Below, piece after piece: positions 7,590 to 15,051 of a stretch of 20,868 nucleotides of DNA. The stretch lies in the NCBI GenBank assembly GCA_905210885.1, contig CAJLYO010000006.1, forward strand, positions 1 to 20,868. Direction: 5' to 3'. A program made the translations under genes and the position numbers. Source of the stretch: an uncultured Eubacteriales bacterium. GTDB lineage: Bacteria > Bacillota > Clostridia > Monoglobales > Firm-18. Below the pieces are notes generated by a model. That model had not been told where the DNA came from. It saw only the letters and a list, made by a program, of their open reading frames with translations, and did no database searches. Within the stretch, counting starts at the first letter, position 1. Every line of letters begins with the position of its first letter.

Positions 7590-8598
7590 TAATCCGATAT
7601 TCTTTGAAAAAAACAGAGTGTACAGAGCATACAAAGGCGGAAAGCTTTTGGGCAGCTTTGTGGGCGACGGCAGCGATGACGGAAACTACCCCGAGGAATG
7701 GATAGCCTCAGCGGTAGAGGCGGCAAGCTGTACTTCAAGAGTTGAAAAAGAGGGCGTTTCCGTAACAGCCGACGGCGGGTTTTATCTCGATGAGCTTATA
7801 AACAAATACCGCAGGGAAATTTTAGGTGACAGAACAGAGCTCGGCGTGCTTATAAAATTTCTTGACAGCGCTATCCGACTGCCCGTTCAGGCTCACCCGG
7901 ATAAGGAATATTCCCTTAAATATTTTAACAGCCCCCACGGTAAGGAGGAAAGCTGGATAATACTTGCCACAAGGCCGGGGGGGTGTGTTTACTTTGGTTT
8001 TAAAGACGGCGTAACCCGTGAAATGTTTTCAAAGGCGATAGACGACAGCGAAACTGACCCGGATGCAATGGAACGCCTGCTTGTAAAATACGAAGTAAAA
8101 CCGTGCGATGTTATGTTTGTCCCGGCAAAAACAGTGCACGCAATCGGTGCCGGCTGTCTTATTTTGGAAGTTCAGGAGCCTACCGATTTTACAATTCAGC
8201 CGGAGCATATGTGCGGCGATATAAAGCTTACACAACGGGAAATGTACATGGGGCTTGACAAGGAAACATGCCTTGACTGCTTTAAATATGTACAAACTCC
8301 CCTTGTAAAGGAACAGCCCGTTATACTGGAACAGACAAACAATGTCCGCCGCGAAATGTTAATAGGCAAAAATCAGACGGAAAATTTCGGAGTTAACAGA
8401 ATTACACTGAATAACTGCAGCTATTCTCCCGATGCAAGCGCCGGGGTCTACATCGTCCTGTCCGGAAGCGGCGCTGTGACCGGTCCCGATGTAAGCCGCC
8501 AAATAAAGCAGGGTGACTATTTCCTCCTGCCCCGCAACGCTGTGGGAAAGTGCCTTATCTCCGGTACAATGACCGTTGCGGAGTGCTTTGCACAATAA
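7579..8598 (+). CDS. Class I mannose-6-phosphate isomerase-like protein
   Basis: This 339-residue cupin-type metalloenzyme resembles ManA, which interconverts mannose 6-phosphate and fructose 6-phosphate. The zinc ligands of the family are visible: Gln104 and His106 in QAHPD, a Glu in KEESW (about residue 124) and His187 in KTVHAIGAG. LILEVQEPTDFTIQ (194-207) is the conserved strand leading to the second cupin domain. The N-terminal segment departs from the usual ER(I/V)WGG, reading KNRVYRAYKGG. AAAGGA lies ten bases before the ATG, and the start overlaps the kinase stop. In this operon it probably isomerises the phosphorylated product of the kinase or feeds the GRE. It could instead be a housekeeping ManA captured in the operon; that is less likely given the tight coupling. 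Confidence 0.88.
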   Translation: MIYDNPIFFEKNRVYRAYKGGKLLGSFVGDGSDDGNYPEEWIASAVEAASCTSRVEKEGVSVTADGGFYLDELINKYRREILGDRTELGVLIKFLDSAIRLPVQAHPDKEYSLKYFNSPHGKEESWIILATRPGGCVYFGFKDGVTREMFSKAIDDSETDPDAMERLLVKYEVKPCDVMFVPAKTVHAIGAGCLILEVQEPTDFTIQPEHMCGDIKLTQREMYMGLDKETCLDCFKYVQTPLVKEQPVILEQTNNVRREMLIGKNQTENFGVNRITLNNCSYSPDASAGVYIVLSGSGAVTGPDVSRQIKQGDYFLLPRNAVGKCLISGTMTVAECFAQ

Positions 8599-8680
8599 TT
8601 TGTATTGCAAAAAATACTGTATTTTTGATACTTTACTTGTGTATTATTTTATGATACACTGACTCATGAGGTGACATTAA

Positions 8681-9352
8681 ATGAATGAAATAGATAAAAA
8701 TACTGTTGAAGGCAAAAATCAGTTAAAAGACAGCGCCAACGTGCGTTTTTTCGGTAACCCGGAAAGCAAAACAAGAATTATGTTTATGGGCAATTCCATA
8801 ACCCTTCACGGCTATCTGCCGAAAATCGGCTGGTACGGTGAATGGGGCATGGCGGCAAGCTGTGCCGAAAAAGACTATGTCCATCTGCTTGCGGAAAAAA
8901 TCGGCGATGCTTACTTTTGCATTTGTCAGGTTGCCGACTGGGAAAGCGATTACAGAAACGGTGAAAATCACCTTGGCACTTACGCCTCCGCGCGTGACTT
9001 CGGCGCAGATATAATAATCACACGCTTTATTGAAAACATGGACCATAACAATGTGGATTTTGAGCTTTTTAAAGAAAAATACATACAGCTTTTGGATTAT
9101 GTAAACTCAAAGAACACGGAAAAAATCGTGTTTTCAACAGGATTCTGGAAACACCCCGGAGATGTTTGCATTGAACAAATTGCAAAAGAAAGAGGCTGTC
9201 CTCTTGTATATCTCGGGGATTTGGGCGACATGGACGAAATGAAAGCAATAGGGCTTTTCGAGCATGACGGTGTTGCAAACCACCCCGGCGACAAGGGCAT
9301 GGCAACAGTCGCCGAAAGACTTTGGGTGCCGCTTAAAGAAATGATTGATTAA
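8681..9352 (+). CDS. SGNH/GDSL-like hydrolase, cytoplasmic
   Basis: This 223-residue protein has the block I nucleophile motif as MGNSIT with Ser39 (the usual GDS is GNS here). A candidate block III Asn is Asn119 in FIENMD. The C-terminal acid-histidine block is DGVANHPGDKG, with Asp196 and His201. No signal peptide is present, so any substrate is inside the cell. Members of the superfamily remove acyl groups from sugars or lipids, and a role in deacylating the imported carbohydrate fits the context. GAGGTGA (8667-8673) precedes the ATG by seven bases. The 82-base gap after the isomerase holds a 17-base AT palindrome (8610-8626) and a weak promoter-like pair, TTGATA (8625) and TATGAT (8650) with a 19-base spacer, so the gene may be partly independent. 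Confidence 0.75.
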   Translation: MNEIDKNTVEGKNQLKDSANVRFFGNPESKTRIMFMGNSITLHGYLPKIGWYGEWGMAASCAEKDYVHLLAEKIGDAYFCICQVADWESDYRNGENHLGTYASARDFGADIIITRFIENMDHNNVDFELFKEKYIQLLDYVNSKNTEKIVFSTGFWKHPGDVCIEQIAKERGCPLVYLGDLGDMDEMKAIGLFEHDGVANHPGDKGMATVAERLWVPLKEMID

Positions 9353-9371
9353 AAAAGGGAGCCTGTCGGTG

Positions 9372-9409
9372 TGAACTGCCCCAGTTTGTACAGACAGTAC
9401 AAAAAAGAG
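9372..9409. repeat. Left terminal inverted repeat of the IS3-family remnant
   Basis: The sequence starts TGAACTGCCCC and ends ACAGTACAAAAAAGAG. It aligns with the inverted sequence at 10110-10072: TGAAC, then a diverged block, then ACxGACAGTA and an A-run with GAG. TG...CA termini are typical of IS3-family elements. It lies only 20 bases after the SGNH stop codon. Confidence 0.7.
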
Positions 9410-9412
9410 TGG

Positions 9413-10028
9413 CTATGGCATCATTATTAATATTTTTATGTTGTATGATTTAGTTAGGCGGTAATATGCTTGTGACGTATATTGAAAGCCTTGGTCACTG
9501 TGGAGTTGCAGCTCTGCAGTGACTTTTTCTTTTTTCTTTGCTTCTCTAATTGTTTACAGTACCAGATTTATGTTTTGCTCTGCTCCGGTTTTGTAGGCAA
9601 CTATACTATTATCATATAAATCTCTAATGATGGACAAATACAATGTTCCTTGCGAGGTTTTGATATACGAAATGTCTGTAACCCATTTTTGATTTGGCCT
9701 TTCTGCCTTGAAATCCCTATTTAGCAAATTAGGATAACGGTGCAAACCTCCCCCATAGTTACGATATTTCCTTCTTCTGACAACAGATAACAAGTTGTAT
9801 TTTTGCATCACACGAAGTATTGTTTTAGGACTGTGATGCACCCCTTGTCTTTCAAGCCATATATGTATTCTGCGATAACCATAAGTCTTACCGCATTTTT
9901 CTTGGCATTCTTGAATTTTGTTTGCTAAATCCAAATTTCTCACATATTTCTCTGCCTGTATATCCGTTATGCTTTAATTCAATAATTTCTTTTTCGTATT
10001 CCTGTATATGACGATAACTTCTTGGCAT
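9413..10028 (-). pseudogene. IS3-family transposase remnant (orfA start fused to truncated orfB)
   Basis: The ATG at 10028 opens an orfA-type start (MPRSYRHIQEYEKEI, then a helix-turn-helix) that leaves its own frame after about 34 codons and stops at 9888. From 9943 another frame carries the orfB HTH region (KTYGYRRIHIWLERQGVHHS) and the start of the rve integrase core, with WVTDISY giving the first catalytic Asp. An in-frame TAA at 9556-9554 interrupts it. Beyond that stop the same frame continues as VTAELQLHSDQGFQY, which contains the second catalytic Asp, until a stop at 9413. The catalytic Glu and the C-terminus are missing. The gene therefore has at least two deletions and a nonsense mutation and cannot make an active transposase. 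AGGAGG precedes the orfA ATG. Confidence 0.85.
9494..9537 (+). terminator. Hairpin plus T-tract, possible terminator of the GRE operon
   Basis: GTCACTGTGGAG (9494-9505) pairs with CTCTGCAGTGAC (9512-9523) through 12 pairs including two G-U wobbles, with loop TTGCAG. A pyrimidine run TTTTTCTTTTTTCT follows. Rightward transcripts from the sugar operon would reach it 140 bases after the last gene. On the opposite strand the same bases encode part of the transposase remnant (VTAELQLHSD), so the terminator may be fortuitous or adopted after insertion. Confidence 0.55.
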
Positions 10029-10035
10029 AAAAACA

Positions 10036-10071
10036 CCTCCTATGGTTTTATTTTCATTATACCATAGGAGG
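10036..10071 (-). promoter_or_regulatory. Inverted repeat covering the orfA ribosome binding site, bracketing the IS promoter -10
   Basis: On the minus strand CCTCCTATGGT (10071-10061) and its exact complement ACCATAGGAGG (10046-10036) are separated by 14 bases. The downstream arm contains the AGGAGG that precedes the orfA ATG at 10028. The -10 box TATAAT (10061-10056) lies at the edge of the upstream arm, with a weak -35 TAGAAA at 10084-10079, so an RNA starting near 10049 lacks the upstream arm. Only transcripts entering from outside can fold the hairpin and hide the ribosome binding site. Confidence 0.65.
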
Positions 10072-10110
10072 CTCTTTTTTTCTACTGTCCGTTTTTACCG
10101 GTTCTGTTCA
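10072..10110. repeat. Right terminal inverted repeat of the IS3-family remnant
   Basis: Read on the minus strand it begins TGAACAGAACC and ends GGACAGTAGAAAAAAAGAG, matching the left end at 9372-9409 best in the inner half. Confidence 0.68.
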
Positions 10111-10128
10111 GAATTGCCTGCACCTTTT

Positions 10129-11793
10129 TTACTGCCACGGAACAATAATTTTATTCATATCGTCAAGCCATGTATGTCCGCTCATTCTAACCGTCAGAAG
10201 GTCGTTTACAATAACGCCGCGCACACGCAAAACGCTTCCGTCGTCTGTTGACGGATTTTTAATGGAGCTTACGTCGTTTATCGTGTAAAGTCTTCCTCCG
10301 CTTTCACCGAGATAAATCATTTCATGACCGTTAAACTGCAAAATGCTTCCCATCGGCGCACTTTTTATTGCATTTACCTTTTCATCGCCGGCAAGTCCGC
10401 CGATATCGTCAACACGCACCGGCATAAGCGACTGCCATGTTGTGTTTCTCGGGATATTCAGCCCAAAGCACCGATATACATTAAGAGCATATGCCGAGCA
10501 ATCCGGGGACTTAAGCATACCGCCCCAGCCGTATCTGTCACCAAGACACTTAAACGCCTGAGTTATAATTCCCGCCTGTGTAAAAGCGAGATACCCTTGA
10601 TGCACATCCCTGTTCATGGGTATCATCGCCCTTTTTTCGTAATAGCTGCCGTCTGCCCTTCTCCCCGGCATCGACACCACATAGTTGTTCCACGGTGCCC
10701 TGTTTATCAGCCTTGCGTCCGGGTCCTCGGGGATTATAAGCTTAAGTACCGTTCCCATGGTCAAAAGCTTTTCCGAAAGCTCATCGTCGGCACTGCTGGG
10801 TTCAAGGTACACTCTGTTGCCCGTTACCACCAAAATTTTGCCGTTTGGTTTTGCGTACTCCCATTCCGATTTGCCGGAGCATACGGCAATATCGCTGTAC
10901 GCAACCCAGCCGCTGCAAATCGACGAACGTACATACGCAAATTTTTTGTCAGCCGTAAGAAAATATATCGCCAAAGGCTCGTTGCACAAAACGCCGGAGC
11001 CTGCAAAATCATCCCATTCCGGGTCGCCTGCCGCGTCCGAAAGATAATCGGAATAAGGGTATGCCTTCATCACCGTATAGCGTGTGGCAAAACCGTACTT
11101 TAACGGCATATCTGAGCTAACCTCGGCATTTGCAATATTTCTTCTTATAGCCTCATAGTAGCTCTCGGGAACGGCAGAACCGTTTATGTAATGCGTTGAC
11201 GGTGACTTGAATTTGGACAGCGACGCCGCATAGCTTTTGCCGTTAAAACGCTCCGGCAGAGCGCTCAAGTCCGTCATGCATGTATCGCTTTTACTTATTA
11301 TCGACTTGTTAAGGGATTGTATCTGTTCCTTTGTCAAAAGGATTCGGTACGGGTTTTCCGCTCTTTCTATCCAATACGCAGCGGCGCACATATCCTGACT
11401 GACAAATGGCGCCAAAACCGCACCGGAAGAACCTATACGGTTGTACATAAGCCGCGAAAGGATTATATATCCTCTTTCCCTTGTCATTGACGTGCCTATC
11501 GTTCCGTCGCCGCAGCCGCTTATAACATTCATGGCAACCAGGCGCAAAACGTCCGCCGCCGAATCGTTTAAGTCAGTGTATATATTCTGTGCCGGCGCCT
11601 GACCCTCAAGCCCGAAATATCTTACGCAAAAGCTTGCAAAGGTTTCGAGATTGCACGAAACACCGCTGTTTTCGTACTCGCTGTATATGTCCGCCGCACT
11701 GCCCGACGCATATGTTCCGAATGACGGAACCGTGCACAGTACGAATGCCGCGGCACAAAAGGCGGCAATAATTTTTTTAATTCTGTTTTTCAT
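10129..11793 (-). CDS. Secreted SH3-domain NlpC/P60 cysteine peptidase
   Basis: This 554-residue exported protein probably cleaves peptide bonds in peptidoglycan stems. Residues 1-30 form a signal peptide (KNRIKK, then a hydrophobic core ending near TYAS). Residues about 45-118 resemble a degenerate S-layer-homology-like helical domain (YTDLNDSAADVLRLVAMNVISG). A bacterial SH3-type region spans roughly 185-395, and NlpC/P60 follows from about 400. Key features are YGWGG (421-425), the nucleophile Cys432 in PDCSAYALNVYR, and His490 in FNGHEMIYLGE; the third polar residue may be Asn506 in INDVS. AAAGGA precedes the ATG by about ten bases. It is divergent from the HtrA-like gene. No terminator is visible between its stop and the IS remnant, so its transcript probably runs into the IS. 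Confidence 0.88.
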   Translation of the reverse strand: MKNRIKKIIAAFCAAAFVLCTVPSFGTYASGSAADIYSEYENSGVSCNLETFASFCVRYFGLEGQAPAQNIYTDLNDSAADVLRLVAMNVISGCGDGTIGTSMTRERGYIILSRLMYNRIGSSGAVLAPFVSQDMCAAAYWIERAENPYRILLTKEQIQSLNKSIISKSDTCMTDLSALPERFNGKSYAASLSKFKSPSTHYINGSAVPESYYEAIRRNIANAEVSSDMPLKYGFATRYTVMKAYPYSDYLSDAAGDPEWDDFAGSGVLCNEPLAIYFLTADKKFAYVRSSICSGWVAYSDIAVCSGKSEWEYAKPNGKILVVTGNRVYLEPSSADDELSEKLLTMGTVLKLIIPEDPDARLINRAPWNNYVVSMPGRRADGSYYEKRAMIPMNRDVHQGYLAFTQAGIITQAFKCLGDRYGWGGMLKSPDCSAYALNVYRCFGLNIPRNTTWQSLMPVRVDDIGGLAGDEKVNAIKSAPMGSILQFNGHEMIYLGESGGRLYTINDVSSIKNPSTDDGSVLRVRGVIVNDLLTVRMSGHTWLDDMNKIIVPWQ

Positions 11794-11840
11794 ATGTATA
11801 TTCCTTTCCGAACACCGAAATTATTTTTTGCACAATTACG

Positions 11841-11869
11841 ATTATACCACCGTAAGAAATATAAGTCAA
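11841..11869 (-). promoter_or_regulatory. Sigma-A promoter of the NlpC/P60 gene
   Basis: On the minus strand TTGACT (11869-11864) and TATAAT (11846-11841) are 17 bases apart. Transcription would start near 11834, about 40 bases before the start codon. Confidence 0.8.
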
Positions 11870-11907
11870 TGCCCGTCAAAACACCTTGGAAATATATAAA
11901 ATTATTA

Positions 11908-11936
11908 TTGACATATTTGCTTACATATAGTAAAAT
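11908..11936 (+). promoter_or_regulatory. Sigma-A promoter of the HtrA-stalk protein operon
   Basis: TTGACA (11908-11913) and TAAAAT (11931-11936) are separated by 17 bases, with a start site expected near 11943. It faces away from the NlpC/P60 promoter 39 bases to its left, so the two envelope operons share one short control region. Confidence 0.75.
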
Positions 11937-11968
11937 ATAGGTATAATTACTGTATTTTCGGAGGAAAT

Positions 11969-13087
11969 ATGAATATTAAAAAGCTTATATGCACAGCAGC
12001 AGCCGCGGCATTGGCTGTTCAGCCTGTTTTTGCGGCACAGTCGGCAAACGTTGTGGTTAACGGTAAACAAATATCGGACGAAGCATATCTTATAAACGAC
12101 AAAACTTACGTCCCTCTGCGTGCGGTCGGCGAAAGCTTTGGCGCACATGTTTCATGGGACGATGCAAGCGGCACGGCTTACGTGAATCTTTCGGAGGACG
12201 ATGCGGTGACAAACGTTATTGAAAACGCCAGCGACTCAGTTGTTGCAATCGTGGGCAACTACACCCCCGAATACCTGTCGGCTCAGGCTTCAAGCTATAA
12301 CACAGGCTACGCTCACGGAACGGGCGTTGTTATAAAAAGCGGCGGTGTAATACTCACAAACGCCCATGTTGTAAAGGATATTCAAAACATAACCGTTATT
12401 TTCAGCAGCGGCGAAAGCTATCCCGGAACGGTTCAGAATATTGACGAAAAATCAGACCTCGCCGTGGTAAAAATCAACAAACTCGGTTTAAAGCCCATAA
12501 CATTCGGAAAAGCAGAGGACATTAAGGTCGGCTCTACGGTTATCGCAATCGGAACTCCCCTTTCCTTAAGCAGGCTTAATTCCGCCTCCAAAGGAATTGT
12601 CAGCGGCAAAAACGTAAATATCGGCGAGTATTATTATTTCACTCAGTCCGACGTTTCCATAAACGGCGGCAACTCTGGCGGACCGCTTATAAACCTTAAA
12701 GGCGAGCTCATCGGAATCAACTCCAAAAAAAGCTTCGGCATAGGGGTTGAGGGCATGTCGTACTCAATACCCATAGACACCGTAAATTATATTTTACGCG
12801 AATTTGAAACAAACAAAGAAGTAATCCGTCCCGAAATAAATGCGGTTTTCACCGAGTCATGGGAGGCAAAGCTTGGGCTTCCCACACCAAAGGGCCTTAC
12901 CGTAAAATCAAGCGGAACGGAAAACTTAAAACCCGGCGATACCGTAATTTCCGTTAACGGAATCGACGTCCACAGCATAACGGATTTAAACGAGGCGCTG
13001 AAAAAAACATATACAAAAAACAGCAGTGTTTCACTGAAGGTTACAAGAGGTTCGGAAACTCTTGACATAAAGGAGGAAATCAAATGA
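11969..13087 (+). CDS. HtrA/DegP-type serine protease with an N-terminal stalk domain and C-terminal PDZ
   Basis: This is a 372-residue exported protease. The signal peptide is about residues 1-23, ending at an AxA-like site (VFAAQ). A short copper-amine-oxidase-N-like domain follows (VVVNGKQISDEAYLINDKTY and VPLRAVGESFG, about 27-76). The trypsin-like domain carries His133 (LTNAHVV), Asp163 (KSDLAVV) and Ser236 (GGNSGGP), a complete triad. A single PDZ-like domain ends the protein (about 295-370, LKPGDTVISVNGIDV). Typical Gram-positive HtrA has an N-terminal membrane anchor instead of this stalk. GGAGG precedes the ATG by four bases. Its TGA overlaps the next ATG (ATGA), so it is co-translated with the 622-residue stalk protein, a likely partner or substrate in envelope quality control. 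Confidence 0.92.
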   Translation: MNIKKLICTAAAAALAVQPVFAAQSANVVVNGKQISDEAYLINDKTYVPLRAVGESFGAHVSWDDASGTAYVNLSEDDAVTNVIENASDSVVAIVGNYTPEYLSAQASSYNTGYAHGTGVVIKSGGVILTNAHVVKDIQNITVIFSSGESYPGTVQNIDEKSDLAVVKINKLGLKPITFGKAEDIKVGSTVIAIGTPLSLSRLNSASKGIVSGKNVNIGEYYYFTQSDVSINGGNSGGPLINLKGELIGINSKKSFGIGVEGMSYSIPIDTVNYILREFETNKEVIRPEINAVFTESWEAKLGLPTPKGLTVKSSGTENLKPGDTVISVNGIDVHSITDLNEALKKTYTKNSSVSLKVTRGSETLDIKEEIK

Positions 13088-14952
13088 AAAAGGTAATTGC
13101 AGCTTTAATGTCCGCCGCCATGCTTTTCGGCGCTGCGGGCACAGTGTACGGTGACGGCAGCGACAAAACAGAGATACGTTTTAAGGTGGGCGACAGTGTT
13201 TTAAGCATAAACGGAAAGTCCGTAGAGGTTGAAACTCCTTATGTTGTGGGCGAGGGAACAACCCTTGTTCCGTTAAGAGTTATAACCGAAGCATTCGGCG
13301 CCGAGGTTAACTGGGAGGACGCAGAACAGAAAATAACACTCAATTACCCCGACGTAAAAATTATTCTGCAAATCGGAAACGGCACGGCGGTGGTTAACAC
13401 CCATAACGAAACACTTCTTGCCGCACCTGTTTTGAAAAACGACACCACAATGGTTCCCCTGCGCTTTATATCGGAAACATTCGGAGCGGACGTTTCCTAT
13501 GACGAAGCGACAGAGGCAATAACCGTTGTAAAAGACGCTGCGGCGGCAGGCTCAACAATAACCGGAATTACCGAGCTTTCACGCATCGGCGACAGCAGCT
13601 ACGGCTGGTCAATTGACACCCCCGAAGATATGGAGATGACCGACCGCAGCTTCGGCGGAATGTTTACGGTGTTTGAGGGTGCGGACGAAAGCAGCCTCAG
13701 CATATCCGTTTTCCCGTTAAATCTTGATTTAAGCTTTGACAAATACTTTTCAAACATGAAAGACTCATATTCCGGCTCAACGCTCATAAGAGCGGACAAA
13801 GGCACAACCGAGCGCGGAAACAAGTATATGCACTTTGAGGCAAAGGACTCAGAGGTTTATAATGAATACTACTGCTATTATTTAAGCGATAAGGTAATTG
13901 AAATCAGTGCATTTGCCCTCAACAATGCCGACAGCGCAAAAACCATGCTTAACAGCCTTACGGCATCATTTAAAATCGGTTTCGGCGATACTTCCGCAAC
14001 CTACGATTTATCCGATGTAAAGGACGGAAAGCACAAATACACCAACGAGAAATTCAAGCTTTCTTTTGACCTTCCGTCAAGCTGGGTTTTGGGCAATGAC
14101 AGTATTGAAAATGAAATTAACTTCACGGAGTTTAAATTTGATTCCGACGAAAGCGTGCTGCTGTCAATATACTCGAAAAACGACAGTACAGACGCAAAAT
14201 CACTTGCAGAAAAAGATTATGCATACAACACGGATTACCTAAACAAAAGCGCATATGAAAGCGAGCCTGTTGCCGAGTATAAATTAAACGACGCAATAAG
14301 CGGTTATAAATATAAGCTTACAAAGAAAACAGGTGTTAAGCCCTATGATGTTTTAACAGATATTTTCTTTGAAGTCGGCGATTATGTTTACAATATTTCG
14401 GTACATTCCGCAGATAAACCAAACAGCGATTTAATTGAAATGATTTGCGGTTCACTTACGGCTGAACCTATTGACAAAAATACCGTAGGTGTGCTTTTAA
14501 GAAATGACGTTGAAGATGAAGGCGAATACACCTCCTCTGCCGACAGCTGGCTTATCAAACTTCCTATGCTGTGGGACGACAGAACCGTTTCAGACGATGG
14601 TGCCTTATATGTCCACAAGGTTACCGGTGCGGCAATTGTTATGTCGGTGACAAATGAAAATGCCTCAGCAAACGATTTGAACAAAGCTATGACAACCCTG
14701 TACAACGGCGTTAAAAGCTCAGGCAACAGCATTTTATCCAACATAGAAACAAAAATGATGGGCAATCTTGTAATGTCCACATTCTCCTACACAATGAAAA
14801 CGGATTCGGAAACTCTCTACTGCACAATGTATGCGGGAATCAAAAACAAGAAATTGTACGCTTTCTCCGTAACCCTTCCGGAAGGCTGCAGCGGCGGTCC
14901 CCTTGAGGAGGAAACGCAAAAGATAATCTCGTCATTTGCAATTAAGAAATAA
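13084..14952 (+). CDS. Secreted stalk-domain protein with three related C-terminal modules
   Basis: This 622-residue exported protein begins with a signal peptide (1-23). A copper-amine-oxidase-N-like domain follows at about 30-150, in two halves each ending in a VPLR(V/F)I(T/S)E(A/T)FGA motif (63-73 and 124-135). Three similar segments of about 130 residues follow at roughly 173-300, 323-462 and 487-622. Each starts with an aromatic strand leading to a Pro (YGWSIDTPED, FKLSFDLPSSW, SWLIKLPMLW) and ends with a helix such as MLNSLTASFKI or IISSFAIKK. That pattern resembles the PsbP/Mog1-like alpha-beta fold, a suggestion from appearance only. No catalytic motif is visible. Its start overlaps the stop of the protease gene. 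It may be a sensor, adaptor or substrate of that protease. Confidence 0.82.
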   Translation: MKKVIAALMSAAMLFGAAGTVYGDGSDKTEIRFKVGDSVLSINGKSVEVETPYVVGEGTTLVPLRVITEAFGAEVNWEDAEQKITLNYPDVKIILQIGNGTAVVNTHNETLLAAPVLKNDTTMVPLRFISETFGADVSYDEATEAITVVKDAAAAGSTITGITELSRIGDSSYGWSIDTPEDMEMTDRSFGGMFTVFEGADESSLSISVFPLNLDLSFDKYFSNMKDSYSGSTLIRADKGTTERGNKYMHFEAKDSEVYNEYYCYYLSDKVIEISAFALNNADSAKTMLNSLTASFKIGFGDTSATYDLSDVKDGKHKYTNEKFKLSFDLPSSWVLGNDSIENEINFTEFKFDSDESVLLSIYSKNDSTDAKSLAEKDYAYNTDYLNKSAYESEPVAEYKLNDAISGYKYKLTKKTGVKPYDVLTDIFFEVGDYVYNISVHSADKPNSDLIEMICGSLTAEPIDKNTVGVLLRNDVEDEGEYTSSADSWLIKLPMLWDDRTVSDDGALYVHKVTGAAIVMSVTNENASANDLNKAMTTLYNGVKSSGNSILSNIETKMMGNLVMSTFSYTMKTDSETLYCTMYAGIKNKKLYAFSVTLPEGCSGGPLEEETQKIISSFAIKK

Positions 14953-14989
14953 AAAAATCAAAGTTGAACTCAAAAATTTAATCCCCAAA

Positions 14990-15032
14990 AATATGCACCT
15001 CCAAAAGCATCTGACTTTTGGAGGTGCATATT
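14990..15032 (-). terminator. Strong hairpin between converging genes
   Basis: An 18-bp perfect stem (14990-15007 with 15015-15032) encloses the 7-base loop CATCTGA. On the minus strand it is followed by TTT beyond the stem's own TT, giving five T residues, so it terminates the KDG kinase transcript. On the plus strand AAAATT follows instead; it may still slow or protect the 3' end of the stalk-protein transcript. Confidence 0.8.
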
Positions 15033-15051
15033 AAAATTCCGGTACAGTGTT

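Larger units (their letters stand above)
9372..10110 (-). mobile_element. Degenerate IS3-family (IS150-like) insertion sequence
   Basis: Matching termini at 9372-9409 and 10072-10110 enclose fragments of orfA and orfB on the minus strand. The whole is 739 bases, against roughly 1.2-1.5 kb for intact members, so large internal parts are missing. No direct target duplication is visible next to the ends (GGTG on the left, GAAT on the right), consistent with an old or rearranged insertion. It sits between the converging GRE operon and the NlpC/P60 gene, 18 bases after the latter's stop codon. Confidence 0.8.

Noticed and set aside
3229..9352. Bacterial microcompartment locus
   Set aside because: No shell protein genes are present and the GRE lacks an N-terminal targeting extension.
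10324..11103. 259-codon plus-strand frame opposite the NlpC/P60 gene
   Set aside because: It is rich in Arg, His and Cys without domain structure, while the opposite strand encodes a clear peptidase with signal peptide and catalytic Cys and His.
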